A stretch of DNA of 10,977 bases from an uncultured Eubacteriaceae bacterium (GCA_938042265.1 CALIRN010000342.1:1-10977); one strand, 5' to 3'. Positions 1 through 8,720 are shown, counted from the first letter of the stretch. Notes: a model not told the origin generated them from the sequence alone. Translations and numbers: made by a program.

Positions 1-3000
1 ATACTCCATACTGTAAGTACCCATATCACTTGAAACGGCATTTACAAATCCATCTGCTCCTATAGATGCAACCATAGTTTTACCTGTGGTTTCTTCCTCC
101 ACAGTTATTGCATCGGATGTTGTTGTTATATTAATTGCATAACCGGTTTTATCCTCACAGCGTGTCATTGTACCATTACTGTCAAAATAGTATTTATAAT
201 GATTTCCCGTTTCAACTACAAAACCGTCTGCTGTTTCGGTTAAAGTATAATTCTTTGAACCCCTTGTTATAGGTGTGTAACCATCAAGTATCATTGTATT
301 AATATTAACCGTTACTTCCTCATCTGTCAGCTCGCCGCTGTTTACTACATATTTGGGCATAAAGTAATACTTTGAGCCATCAGGATATGTAAGTACGTAT
401 CTGCCATAGCTGTCCTGTGTCAGAGTATATCCGAACATAAAGTTTCGGTTTTTGCCCCATACGGTAATGTAGTCTTCTAAAGACGAATTATAGTATTCCT
501 TAAGGGTTATGCCTGTCTGTCCTGCTATCTGACCAAGGATAGTCTGGTCTACAGTTGTTCCGTTATATGTACCATATACAGCGTTATTTGCTATAGGAGT
601 GACTTCGGTATCAATGACTGCAATATCCTCATTTGGACTTGAAACTATTGTTTCAAGCAACGAGTAATAATTCTTTTCAGGGTCACCTTCCGCCGAAAAG
701 ACAGTTTCATAAACGCCGCCCACATAGGTATAAGGCTTTAATTCCTCAATATAAATGCTGTCACCCGAATGAATAAACGGCAGCCTGCTTTGTTCCGATA
801 CGTCTTTCAAAACATATCTTGTACCCGACCCGTCGCCAAACTTCACCTCAAAATTATACAATGATTTGTTGCTTTGGTTGAAAAGTTGGAACATTGCATA
901 ATAATTTTGATTGATATATGCTGTTTCTTCGGGATATATGTACATTTTAACAGCATTTTCTGCATAAACAGTAAGTGCTTCTTCTGTTGTAAATGTTGTT
1001 TCGACGTCAGCCTCAAATGGCATTAATATACCTCTGAAATATGCACTAAGGTCATATGTTCCGGCTACATCTCCTCGGATTATCCACTCTGCCTGTCCTC
1101 TTTCCTGACCTGCTATATCACCAAGTTGAACATTAAGGCTTTGTGGCTGTGCTGTTTTTGCAAGAGTAAGACCTTCAGGGAGATTAAGCGTTACTTCTGC
1201 ATCCTCAATTACAAATTGAGGCATAGCCTGATTATCAATTACCATATATACATTGAAAAATTCTTTAAGCCAACTTACCGTCATAGGAATAACAAGATAC
1301 GCCAAAGTAGGAGGCACTTCGGGGTGTTTATCGTTCACAATTACCTGTGGAACTATAATACCTCTATTGGAGCTTGAACTTCCACCTCCAACGCCTGAGC
1401 TTCCTCCCGAACCACCATAGTGTATAACTTCGCCACCACTATAGACCTTGCCGCTGCCGCTTACAACTGTTTTAGGTACATCTATTTCTTGTTGCTCAAA
1501 AACAAGTTTAGTTTCAATTTCATAAACATACTGATTTTCGGGATCAGTCACATCAATACCTGCATCGACTATTTCATCTTTAGTCATAGGTTTAACATAA
1601 GTATCTGCTGTGACTATCTCTCCGCTATCAATTATGATTTCGGCGTTTGTTTCCTGATACTGTATTACGGCAATGTTCTCCTCATTTGGAAGATAGCCTA
1701 ATTTATATGCAGAGAAATTATAATTCCCTGCCATAGCGGCAATTCTTACTTTACCTTGTGAATTGGTAAAGTAGTATTTATTAGTACCGTCTGCAAAGTC
1801 AGCATAAACATAAGCATCTGTGATGGCTCTTCCCTTTTCGTCCTTTACTATAAGATTAAGAATACCTGTTTGTTCGGCAGGGTATACAGCTACTTTTATA
1901 CTGTCGGTATTTGTATATCCAGCTTCATCGGTCACAGTTAATGTTACGGTATAATTATAGTTGTTATTTACAGAATCCTTAACTGAATTGTAAGTGTGAA
2001 TCGGATTAGCTTCCGTTGATGTTTCTCCGTCACCAAAATTCCAAAGGTAGGATACGATGCCTACATTGTCAGTAGAATTTGAACCAATAAAAGAAATTTC
2101 TTCACCAACAATACCTGTGGTGTCAAGTCCTGCATTGGCTGTAGGTGCAACAATATCCTTAAATAATGGTGTGGCAGTTACAGGCTCGCTGTCTGTACTG
2201 TTGCCGTAAGTGTCGACTACAGCAATTTTATAGTAGTATGTACTATCAGAATTTAAATTATTGTCGGTATAGCTATGTTCCGTTGTCTGATGGATGTATT
2301 TATAGCTTTTTCCTTCGTTTGAACTCCTATATATCCTATAGTTAGCAGTGTTGGTGTTGCTATCTTTCCAAGAAAGATTTACACTAAATGGTCCGCCTTC
2401 TGCCGTTGCCACAACGCTTTCAGGCATATAGTTGACTAACTTATAGTTGTATATACTTTCTCTTTTGTTGTTGTTTGTGTCGGTTACAACAATAATAATA
2501 TCATAATAACCCGACTCTAAGTTTACTGTATTCCAACTAACCGTAATTAATTCGTTTTCCTTATTGATCGTTTTGGTAGCAATAGTCTTTCGGTTAGTAG
2601 AATTTTTCTCTGCATAATAAACGCTCACGTTGTTAACAGATACATTATCCGAAACATAAATGCTTAAATCAGGATTTGCTGAGAGTGTGCTGTTTTTATC
2701 GGGTGTAATGCTTAATATTTTCGGTGCTTCCACATCTGCGATAACAGATACATTGTTACTAAAATCCGATTCTACATTATCAGCATTAATAGATGTCACC
2801 TTATAGGTGTAATCCGTATCCGTGTTAATACTATCGGTAAAATTATTGGCAAATATACTTTTATACAATTTTCCGTTCCGATAAACATTGTAATATACAG
2901 TACTGCCAGTAACCCCCGAATCTTCCATATCCCATACAATGGTTACGGAACTGCTCGTTTTTCTTGTTATCCTTAAATTCAAAGGAATTGCTGCGTTATG

Positions 3001-6000
3001 TTCTTCAGATGTTCCGTTTGTAATTATATAATTCCATATCGGCTTTGAGTTAAATTCATAACCGTCGTTCAGTGATTTATTTATTTCCAATATATTGAAA
3101 TGAGAATAATTGGAATTTTCAAAGTTTACATATTGTTTTTCATCTCCTGTCAATTTAACCTTGTGATTTACGCTTGCAACAAAATTACTTGGCTGCCTAT
3201 ATCCATAAGCCTGCGTAAAATCACCTTTAACTTCCAATACTCCGTTAGTTAATTGGTTGGAATGATCTGCGGTTGAAGCAGTATAAAAATCTCCTGCAAC
3301 ATATACATAATCATTGGCATTCAGCATTTTCAGAGATGATAAATTCTCAATACGATAATTTCCGTTTACCGTAAGAGTTCCACCGTTTATATTCATTGTG
3401 CTGTTTTGCTGCTGCAAATTTCCGTTAATTATCAGCTTGCCGCCGCTCAGATCCATGCTACAACCGGTCAATATTAAGTTGTTATTTATTGTTAGTGTAT
3501 GTCCTGCCAAATTCAATACAGAACCGTTCTCAAAAGTAAAATCGTAGTCAATTTCCTGATCTTCTGTAAGAGTATAATTACCTACATATTTTAGGTTGAT
3601 AATAGTACACCCATTCAATCTAAAATCCTTCATAAAGTGTACTGTTGATAAAAACTCAATACCTTCCTGAGATGTATTTTGTAACTCAAGTATATTAAAT
3701 TTTGAATATGTAGGATATTTAAATGTTATGTTCTGCTTTTCAGTACCACTTAAAATAACTTTATGAAGATCTGAAGCAGCGAAGCTATTTGAACCACCCG
3801 TCTGCGAAAAATCACCTTTAATTTCAAGTGTACCTTTTGTTAAATAGTAAGAATGATTTGTAGATGAACTTGTGGAAAAATCACCGCCAACGCATATGTA
3901 GTCATTTGCCTTAGCCATATGCAGAACAGATGAACCCGTCATCTGATAGCTGCCATTAATCACCAGTGATCCGCCATTTACATTAAGTGTTCCACCGTTT
4001 TGAATGAAGTTTCCTTCTACTACTAGTGAGCCACCGTTTAAATCTATGGTACCTTTGCTTTGAGTGAGGTCACCTTTAACTATAAGTGTACCACTATTCA
4101 AATTTAGCTTGTATCCATTCATATTCAAATTTTTATTTAATTTTAAGGAATATCCTGCAAGATCAATATCTGAGCCGCTTGATACCGTAAAATCATAATT
4201 AATTTCTTCATCGTTACTTAGTGTATAATTTCCAGATAATATATCTAAACCTGAAAAGTTACAACCATTAGTAATGAAGTTTTTAATCAATCCTATTGAG
4301 GTTATAAACTGAATACCCTCATCAGAAGTATTATTCAATTCTAATGAAATAAAGCTGTATGGATTATTGTAATTACTTGAAGTAAAGGACACAGTTTGTA
4401 AACTGTTTCCGCTTAGTATTACCTTATGATTGTTGGTAGGTACAAAACCTGAAACTTGTTCAAAATTACCTTTGATTTCCAAGACACCGCTTGTCAAGTA
4501 TCCACTTATATTTTTTGACCTGACGTAAAAGTTACCATTAACACATACGTAATCATCTAATTCTGTCATTTTTAAATAGACATTCATTGAGTTATTAGGT
4601 TGACCTATGCTGTAATTTCCATTAACAAGAAGTTTGCCGTTATTTACGTATATTATACCACCTTGTTGTAAAAGATTACCGTCTATTTCTAGAGTACCAC
4701 CGTTCAGGTCTATTATACCCTTGCTTATAACAAAATCACCGTCAACATGATATGTCCTTCCGGATAAATCAAGTACTGCACCCTGTTCAAAATCAAAATC
4801 CTCGATTTTTTCATTATCTGCAAGAATGTGCCTACCAGAAACATATCGAATATTAGATGTTTTGCAATTATTATGGATAAATTCTTTCATAAACCTCATA
4901 GAGGATAGAAATTCTATACCTTTTTCCGAATGATTGTTTATTTCCAGAATATTAAAACCCGAATATTCAGGGGTAGCAAATTTAACTGTCTGTAACTCAT
5001 TTCCACTTAATATTACCTTATGGTTACCGGAAGCATTAAAATTGTACCCAGTATTCTTATTGTATTGTTCAAAATTTCCTTTGATTTCAAGTACACCATT
5101 GGTTAAATATCTACTGTGATCGCCATAAGCCTCTGTATAAAAATCTCCGCTTACATACACATAATCATTGGTATTTGTCATTTTCAAATAGGTGTTGCTT
5201 TCTGTATATGGATTTTCTATCCTATAATTTCCATTTACAATAAGCTTACCATTATTTACGCATAATGTACCGCCTGTTTGAGTTAAATCACCGTTTACAG
5301 TAATGGTATAACCATTAAGGTCTATATCCTGTGATATACTATAGTTGCCATCTATAGTTATATCATCGTCTAAAACCCGTGTAGTTATATTTATGCCATT
5401 ATCCGTAAATTTGCAGTCATTTTGAATAAAATCAGCACTTATTTTTACAGCAGTAATAAATTTAACACCTGCATTTGAAGTGTTCCTTAATTCAAGGCTG
5501 CTAAATCCTGATTCACTAGGATTTTCAAACGAAACAGTTTGGAGTGAATCTCCACTTAATATAACTTTGTGATTTTCTGTTGCAAGGAAGTTATATTCGC
5601 TGGATGTGTAAGCTTGTTCGAAATTACCCTTTATTTCAAGCGTACCATTAGTCAGATAAAGTGAGTGATTGTTTTTTGCAGATGTATAGAAGTCTCCATT
5701 TATACAAACATAATCAAGCGGATTAATCATTCTAAAATACGCAGCTATGTCACTTTCAGAATCATCAATTCTATAATTACCTTCAATAGTAATGCTTCCT
5801 CCGTCTATATACAACATACCTCCTTGATGCTGTATATCACCTGCAACATTTACAGTACCTTCTCCTATATCTAAAGTTCCACCTTGCAAATATAAATTGC
5901 CTTTTATTGTCAGGCTACCGCCGGAAACTGCTAATGTACCGTCTTGAAGAGTTAAATCTCCGTCTATTACAAGATTTCCTTTGTTAAAAACAAAAGTGCC

Positions 6001-8004
6001 GCCTTGCATTGTAAAGCTATGATTAATATTCATGGTTTTCCCATTTAATTGAAGACTTGCATCGTTAGATATTGTAAAGTCGTAATCAATGTCTTCATTT
6101 TTACTAAGAGACCAATAATAATAACAGAAATTTAAACCGGATACATTGCAATTAATTAATAAATCGTCAGCAAATCCTATAGGTGAGAGAAACTCTATAC
6201 CTTCATCAGAGGTGTTGCTAAGTTCAAGAGTTTTGAATATTGAACTTAGTGTGTCAAATCTAACTGTTTGCTTGCTATTGCCACTAAATATGAGTTTTGT
6301 TCCGTTAATAGTTGAAAAGGAGTTATTTGCACCATTTTGTTCAAAATTACCTTTAATTTCAACGATGCCATCAGACCAGCTTTGGCTGTTATTAATAACT
6401 ATATTACCATTAACACATACATAAGTATCATTACCACTTAAATTTAAATTTGCATAATTATCTTCATATCCCAAAGTATAATTACCTTTAATTAATAGTG
6501 AACCACCGTCAGACACACATAAATACCCATCAGGCTGATTTACGTTACCGTTTACAGTTAGTGTACAACCATTAATATATATATTTCCATCATTTATGTT
6601 TAAGTCTCCATCTATATTTAAGTCCTGTTTAATATATAATGAATAATTTCCAACATAGTTGAATTCGATAATTTTTGTATCATTAAGAGTGTTTAAGTTT
6701 TCCAGGCGATATACATTAGATAGCTTAACACCTTCATCGGAGCTATTATTTAATTCAAGTGTATCATAACTGATTTTCAAACTTATTGTTTGCGTTTTAG
6801 TTCCACTTAATATTATCTTGTTGCCACTTGATGCCCTTAGCAAAGAATCATCATTTCCGATAATATCACCTTTTACTTCTACAGTTCCATTATAGAAAGA
6901 TGAATTAGGATACTGTAAGTTTATATCTCCTTCTACAAGTATGTAACTGCTATTAGTTAAATATGAATTAACAGATGATGTAATTATATAGTCACCTTTA
7001 ATTATTAATTGTCCACTCTTTACCTGTAAATATCCTCCACTGTGAATAAAATTACCGTCAATGGTTAGGGTATGACCATTTAAGTCCAAATTTCCGGTTG
7101 CAAAATCAAAATCACCATTTATTGTCAAATCATTTTTCAGTGAAAAAATAGTATTTCCAAAATCCAAACCACCTATTCTGCCCTCATCCTGTATTAATTC
7201 GACATTAACATTAAATTTACTTGCAAAATGTACGCCCTCATCTGACATATTTAATATTTCCAATGTACCAAAGGCAGAAGTATCAGGACTTGTAAATGTA
7301 ACCGATTGTATTTCATTGCCGCTTAGAACAACTTTATGTTTATAATCGGCATAAAAGCTTTTAGAATTCCCTGCTTGTGTAAAGTCACCTTTTATTTCCA
7401 GTACACCATTAGTAAGTAAACCATCGTGATTATTGTCCGAAGCTGTACAGAAATTACCACCAACATACACATAATCGTTGGATTTTGTCATTTCAAGGTA
7501 AGCATATGTGGTTTCGTTCGGATTACCTATTGTATAGTCACTGTTAATAATAAGCTGACCATTATTTACATAAACTGTACCTCCACTTTGATTTATGCTG
7601 CCATATACAGTTAATGTGTAACCATTTAAATTAAGCCGTCCATTTGTAAGATGTAGATTATCGCAACTTATGTCTGCTGTGAGTGTCATATCCGAACTTA
7701 TGGTTAAATCATTTGTTTCCACAGGCATTATTGAATTGTAAGTATCACTTGCAGGTGATACAGATTCGTCATTGACTATATCGTTTGATAACTCAACATC
7801 CGTTTCTTCTGCAATATGCGTATCGCTTGGAATTATGTCATCAAAATCTTTGAACGCATTGTCAACATCAATAGCAGATGCTGAAACAGTGTCGTCATAA
7901 TCCAAATCATCAATCCTTGCTGAATATGACGTATTAACATTTACAGAAGAAAATATCAGCGTGAATGCCAACAGCATACTTATTAGTTTCCTTTGCTTTT
8001 TCAT
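1..8004 (-). CDS. giant secreted multi-domain RHS-like surface protein, N-terminal part (C-terminus off the left edge)
   Basis: The frame stays open for 2668 codons from ATG at 8004 to the window edge. Shine-Dalgarno AGGAG (plus 8013-8017) sits 8 nt upstream. Residues 1-29 form a signal peptide (MKKQRK, hydrophobic core, SYSA). An acidic Ser/Asp-rich linker follows to about 97. Residues 98-1660 hold eight diverged beta-solenoid-like modules with recurring motifs DYVYVxGDF, LTNGxLEIKGNFEQ, HKVILSG and NTSDEGIxF. Next come fibronectin-III (about 1672-1755), an Ig-like domain (1757-1857), fibronectin-III (1859-1950), PKD with WNFGDG starting at W1988 (1952-2041), a carboxypeptidase-regulatory-like beta domain (2043-2127), a Gly/Ser linker (about 2182-2210) and a mainly beta region. 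Residues about 2560-2668 (KYYFDSNGTMTR, EDKTGYAINI, IGADGFVNAV) resemble the entry to RHS/YD repeats. Inference: an exported adhesin or polymorphic-toxin-type carrier, transcribed away from its regulators. No toxin, immunity gene or cell-wall anchor is visible, so the final function is unknown. Confidence 0.93.
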   Translation of the reverse strand, partial: MKKQRKLISMLLAFTLIFSSVNVNTSYSARIDDLDYDDTVSASAIDVDNAFKDFDDIIPSDTHIAEETDVELSNDIVNDESVSPASDTYNSIMPVETNDLTISSDMTLTADISCDNLHLTNGRLNLNGYTLTVYGSINQSGGTVYVNNGQLIINSDYTIGNPNETTYAYLEMTKSNDYVYVGGNFCTASDNNHDGLLTNGVLEIKGDFTQAGNSKSFYADYKHKVVLSGNEIQSVTFTSPDTSAFGTLEILNMSDEGVHFASKFNVNVELIQDEGRIGGLDFGNTIFSLKNDLTINGDFDFATGNLDLNGHTLTIDGNFIHSGGYLQVKSGQLIIKGDYIITSSVNSYLTNSSYILVEGDINLQYPNSSFYNGTVEVKGDIIGNDDSLLRASSGNKIILSGTKTQTISLKISYDTLELNNSSDEGVKLSNVYRLENLNTLNDTKIIEFNYVGNYSLYIKQDLNIDGDLNINDGNIYINGCTLTVNGNVNQPDGYLCVSDGGSLLIKGNYTLGYEDNYANLNLSGNDTYVCVNGNIVINNSQSWSDGIVEIKGNFEQNGANNSFSTINGTKLIFSGNSKQTVRFDTLSSIFKTLELSNTSDEGIEFLSPIGFADDLLINCNVSGLNFCYYYWSLSKNEDIDYDFTISNDASLQLNGKTMNINHSFTMQGGTFVFNKGNLVIDGDLTLQDGTLAVSGGSLTIKGNLYLQGGTLDIGEGTVNVAGDIQHQGGMLYIDGGSITIEGNYRIDDSESDIAAYFRMINPLDYVCINGDFYTSAKNNHSLYLTNGTLEIKGNFEQAYTSSEYNFLATENHKVILSGDSLQTVSFENPSESGFSSLELRNTSNAGVKFITAVKISADFIQNDCKFTDNGINITTRVLDDDITIDGNYSISQDIDLNGYTITVNGDLTQTGGTLCVNNGKLIVNGNYRIENPYTESNTYLKMTNTNDYVYVSGDFYTEAYGDHSRYLTNGVLEIKGNFEQYNKNTGYNFNASGNHKVILSGNELQTVKFATPEYSGFNILEINNHSEKGIEFLSSMRFMKEFIHNNCKTSNIRYVSGRHILADNEKIEDFDFEQGAVLDLSGRTYHVDGDFVISKGIIDLNGGTLEIDGNLLQQGGIIYVNNGKLLVNGNYSIGQPNNSMNVYLKMTELDDYVCVNGNFYVRSKNISGYLTSGVLEIKGNFEQVSGFVPTNNHKVILSGNSLQTVSFTSSNYNNPYSFISLELNNTSDEGIQFITSIGLIKNFITNGCNFSGLDILSGNYTLSNDEEINYDFTVSSGSDIDLAGYSLKLNKNLNMNGYKLNLNSGTLIVKGDLTQSKGTIDLNGGSLVVEGNFIQNGGTLNVNGGSLVINGSYQMTGSSVLHMAKANDYICVGGDFSTSSSTNHSYYLTKGTLEIKGDFSQTGGSNSFAASDLHKVILSGTEKQNITFKYPTYSKFNILELQNTSQEGIEFLSTVHFMKDFRLNGCTIINLKYVGNYTLTEDQEIDYDFTFENGSVLNLAGHTLTINNNLILTGCSMDLSGGKLIINGNLQQQNSTMNINGGTLTVNGNYRIENLSSLKMLNANDYVYVAGDFYTASTADHSNQLTNGVLEVKGDFTQAYGYRQPSNFVASVNHKVKLTGDEKQYVNFENSNYSHFNILEINKSLNDGYEFNSKPIWNYIITNGTSEEHNAAIPLNLRITRKTSSSVTIVWDMEDSGVTGSTVYYNVYRNGKLYKSIFANNFTDSINTDTDYTYKVTSINADNVESDFSNNVSVIADVEAPKILSITPDKNSTLSANPDLSIYVSDNVSVNNVSVYYAEKNSTNRKTIATKTINKENELITVSWNTVNLESGYYDIIIVVTDTNNNKRESIYNYKLVNYMPESVVATAEGGPFSVNLSWKDSNTNTANYRIYRSSNEGKSYKYIHQTTEHSYTDNNLNSDSTYYYKIAVVDTYGNSTDSEPVTATPLFKDIVAPTANAGLDTTGIVGEEISFIGSNSTDNVGIVSYLWNFGDGETSTEANPIHTYNSVKDSVNNNYNYTVTLTVTDEAGYTNTDSIKVAVYPAEQTGILNLIVKDEKGRAITDAYVYADFADGTNKYYFTNSQGKVRIAAMAGNYNFSAYKLGYLPNEENIAVIQYQETNAEIIIDSGEIVTADTYVKPMTKDEIVDAGIDVTDPENQYVYEIETKLVFEQQEIDVPKTVVSGSGKVYSGGEVIHYGGSGGSSGVGGGSSSSNRGIIVPQVIVNDKHPEVPPTLAYLVIPMTVSWLKEFFNVYMVIDNQAMPQFVIEDAEVTLNLPEGLTLAKTAQPQSLNVQLGDIAGQERGQAEWIIRGDVAGTYDLSAYFRGILMPFEADVETTFTTEEALTVYAENAVKMYIYPEETAYINQNYYAMFQLFNQSNKSLYNFEVKFGDGSGTRYVLKDVSEQSRLPFIHSGDSIYIEELKPYTYVGGVYETVFSAEGDPEKNYYSLLETIVSSPNEDIAVIDTEVTPIANNAVYGTYNGTTVDQTILGQIAGQTGITLKEYYNSSLEDYITVWGKNRNFMFGYTLTQDSYGRYVLTYPDGSKYYFMPKYVVNSGELTDEEVTVNINTMILDGYTPITRGSKNYTLTETADGFVVETGNHYKYYFDSNGTMTRCEDKTGYAINITTTSDAITVEEETTGKTMVASIGADGFVNAVSSDMGTYSMEY
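3022..7713 (-). repeat. array of eight diverged protein modules in the giant exoprotein
   Basis: Eight copies of a module are recognised by the anchor motif H/N/T-K-(V/I/L)-x-(L/F)-(S/T)-G. The anchor begins at residues 223, 395, 569, 812, 995, 1193, 1414 and 1614, that is plus positions 7338, 6822, 6300, 5571, 5022, 4428, 3765 and 3165. Spacings are 172, 174, 243, 183, 198, 221 and 200 residues. Around each anchor the order is LNGxTLxIxGNL-QxGGT, then GNYxI, DYVYVxGDFYT, LTNGVLEIKGNFEQ, the anchor with QTVxF, and LELxNTSDEGIxF. Length differences come largely from the number of short GGTLxIxGNL coils. Some copies are also similar at DNA level: near 4460, 5067, 5612 and 6339 the strand reads TTGTTC(A/G)AAATT followed by CCTTT. 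This suggests expansion by duplication. Confidence 0.85.
5767..6054 (-). repeat. tandem 20-residue (60-bp) beta-solenoid coils
   Basis: Residues 651-746 of the giant protein hold four full 20-residue units plus a partial fifth, with no insertions. They begin LQLNGKTM, FVFNKGNL, LAVSGGSL, LDIGEGTV and LYIDGGSI. Each unit has the pattern hydrophobic-x-hydrophobic-x-x-G-x-(L/V/I)-x-(I/V)-x-G-(D/N), followed by (Q)(G/D)G(T/M). The exact 20-residue period is typical of parallel beta-helix or beta-solenoid folds, with one repeat forming one coil. This is the longest run of such coils in the protein and largely explains why this module is 243 residues rather than about 175. Confidence 0.8.
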
Positions 8005-8012
8005 TATATCAT

Positions 8013-8017
8013 CTCCT
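8013..8017 (-). promoter_or_regulatory. ribosome binding site of the giant exoprotein gene
   Basis: The minus strand reads AGGAG, 8 nt before the ATG at 8004. The in-frame hydrophobic signal peptide begins right after this ATG, so the start is well supported. Confidence 0.85.
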
Positions 8018-8104
8018 CGTTTTTTGTTTCTACAGTTATCCCTATATAAATTCTCTCAAAACATGGTTATCACTCCCTCGTATATTGTTTGTTTAATTCT
8101 TCTA

Positions 8105-8152
8105 CTTACAATTGATTTTGAAAATTCAAAGTGTCACGTATTTACAAAAAAA
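8105..8152 (-). promoter_or_regulatory. candidate ECF-type promoter of the giant exoprotein gene
   Basis: Reading the minus strand from 8152: TTTTTTTGTAAA, then GTGACA (plus 8132-8137), exactly 12 nt, AAAATCAA (plus 8112-8119), and TTGTA. The same blocks with the same 12-nt gap stand upstream of the anti-sigma-like gene at 9447-9472. No good sigma-A TTGACA/TATAAT pair was found in the same stretch. If GTGACA acts as the -35 and AATCAA as the -10, transcription would start near 8105 and leave a leader of about 100 nt. That the neighbouring sigma factor recognises it is inference. Confidence 0.55.
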
Positions 8153-8267
8153 ATATGTTACAAAAATAATGTCGAAAAACTGGTAAATATAAACATATAT
8201 CTTGTTTTATGTAGAACATAAAAAAACAACTTTTTGTTTTAGCGCAAAAGAAAAAAACGCTTTTAAT

Positions 8268-8324
8268 ATAACAAATAGCGTTATATACGACTGCTGGATT
8301 GTTCAAACTATAATAACAAATAGC
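8268..8324. repeat. 12-bp direct repeat ATAACAAATAGC, candidate XRE operator
   Basis: ATAACAAATAGC occurs at 8268-8279 and again, identical, at 8313-8324, offset by 45 bp. The first copy is embedded in a palindrome, ATATAAC (8266-8272), 7-nt spacer, GTTATAT (8280-8286). The second copy fills most of the spacer of the predicted XRE promoter and abuts its -10 box. This placement suits autoregulation by the XRE protein, but that is inference. Confidence 0.5.
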
Positions 8325-8330
8325 TATAAT
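8302..8330 (+). promoter_or_regulatory. sigma-A promoter of the XRE regulator gene
   Basis: The -35-like TTCAAA (8302-8307) is followed by a 17-bp spacer and a perfect TATAAT (8325-8330). A second TATAAT lies at 8309-8314 but has no convincing -35. Transcription would start near 8337, about 17 nt before the Shine-Dalgarno. Confidence 0.6.
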
Positions 8331-8353
8331 TAACTCAAATAGATACAATCTTC

Positions 8354-8358
8354 GGAGG
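8354..8358 (+). promoter_or_regulatory. ribosome binding site that fixes the XRE start
   Basis: GGAGG at 8354-8358 lies 8 nt before ATG at 8367. An in-frame GTG at 8358 would add three residues, but it overlaps the Shine-Dalgarno itself and so cannot be the start it serves. Confidence 0.85.
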
Positions 8359-8366
8359 TGAATATT

Positions 8367-8720
8367 ATGGATAAAATTCAACTTGGATTAAATATAAAGA
8401 AAGCTCGTCAGAAATCGGGACTGACACAAAGTGAATTGGCTGAACTGATAAAGGTAAGTAATAATTACATTAGCTCCATTGAGTGTGGAAAGAAAACGCC
8501 TAAACTTGAAAAACTTTTTAAAATGGCTGATGTTCTGAATGTAAGCCTTGATGTATTTGCTGAAAATATTACATCTGCAAGTAAGCAGGAATTTATTTGT
8601 CGTATTGCAAAAAATTCAAATACACAAGAATTTTCTTTGAGTGAGAATGAATATAAGCTATTGAAAAATGTTGTAGATAATCTATTGGAATATTTTAAAA
8701 ACAATAAGCAGGCTGAATAA
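8367..8720 (+). CDS. XRE/Cro-family transcriptional regulator
   Basis: A cytoplasmic DNA-binding protein of 117 residues. Residues about 6-60 form a classic HTH_3 domain: the helix LNIKKARQKSGLTQ, then SELAELIKVSNNYISSIECGKK, where the conserved S-x-x-E-x-G signature is visible as SIECGKK. KLEKLFKMADVLNVSLDVF follows. The rest, about 60-117, is a helical tail (LSENEYKLLKNVVDNLLEYFKNN) likely to serve dimerisation. ATG 8367 is chosen for its ribosome binding site. The gene has its own sigma-A promoter with a repeated motif in it, so it probably regulates itself. It sits 116 bp upstream of the sigma gene and diverges from the giant exoprotein gene, which makes both promoter regions plausible targets. 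The DNA-binding call is firm; the target is inferred. Confidence 0.9.
   Translation: MDKIQLGLNIKKARQKSGLTQSELAELIKVSNNYISSIECGKKTPKLEKLFKMADVLNVSLDVFAENITSASKQEFICRIAKNSNTQEFSLSENEYKLLKNVVDNLLEYFKNNKQAE

Larger units (their letters stand above)
8005..8366. other. divergent regulatory intergenic region
   Basis: This 362-bp gap separates the giant minus-strand gene from the plus-strand regulator gene. It holds the ECF-like promoter candidate and leader of the giant gene (left part), a sigma-A promoter for the XRE gene (8302-8330), and two copies of ATAACAAATAGC (8268-8279 and 8313-8324). It also holds an AT-rich hairpin, AAAACAA (8223-8229) with TTGTTTT (8234-8240), which is followed by a T-run on the minus strand. 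Short open frames on both strands lack ribosome binding sites, so no gene is called here. Confidence 0.7.

Noticed and set aside
1126..7614. Several plus-strand open frames of 60-95 codons opposite the giant gene (1126-1377, 1420-1701, 4934-5119, 5665-5874, 6146-6424, 7426-7614)
   Set aside because: They are antisense shadows of a continuous 2668-codon frame, lack ribosome binding sites and have low-complexity Ile/Tyr/Asn-rich translations.
3022..7713. CRISPR or intergenic tandem repeat reading of the repeated DNA
   Set aside because: The periodicity lies within one open reading frame, copies are diverged at DNA level, and conservation is at protein level.
8043..8074. Alternative promoter for the giant gene: GATAAC, 17 bp, TATATA on the minus strand
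   Set aside because: The -35 does not resemble TTGACA, and the spacing of AGTGATAAC to TATAGG differs by about 10 bp at the sigma gene, so it is not a consistent promoter pair. Kept only as a shared motif.
8223..8240. AAAACAA/TTGTTTT hairpin with T-run on the minus strand as a terminator
   Set aside because: The stem is only 7 bp with a single G-C pair, and no minus-strand gene lies upstream to terminate.
7961..8381. Open frames in the divergent intergenic region on both strands (7961-8221 plus, 8142-8381 minus)
   Set aside because: Neither has a Shine-Dalgarno. One overlaps the start of the giant gene and the other the XRE start, and the translations resemble random AT-rich sequence.
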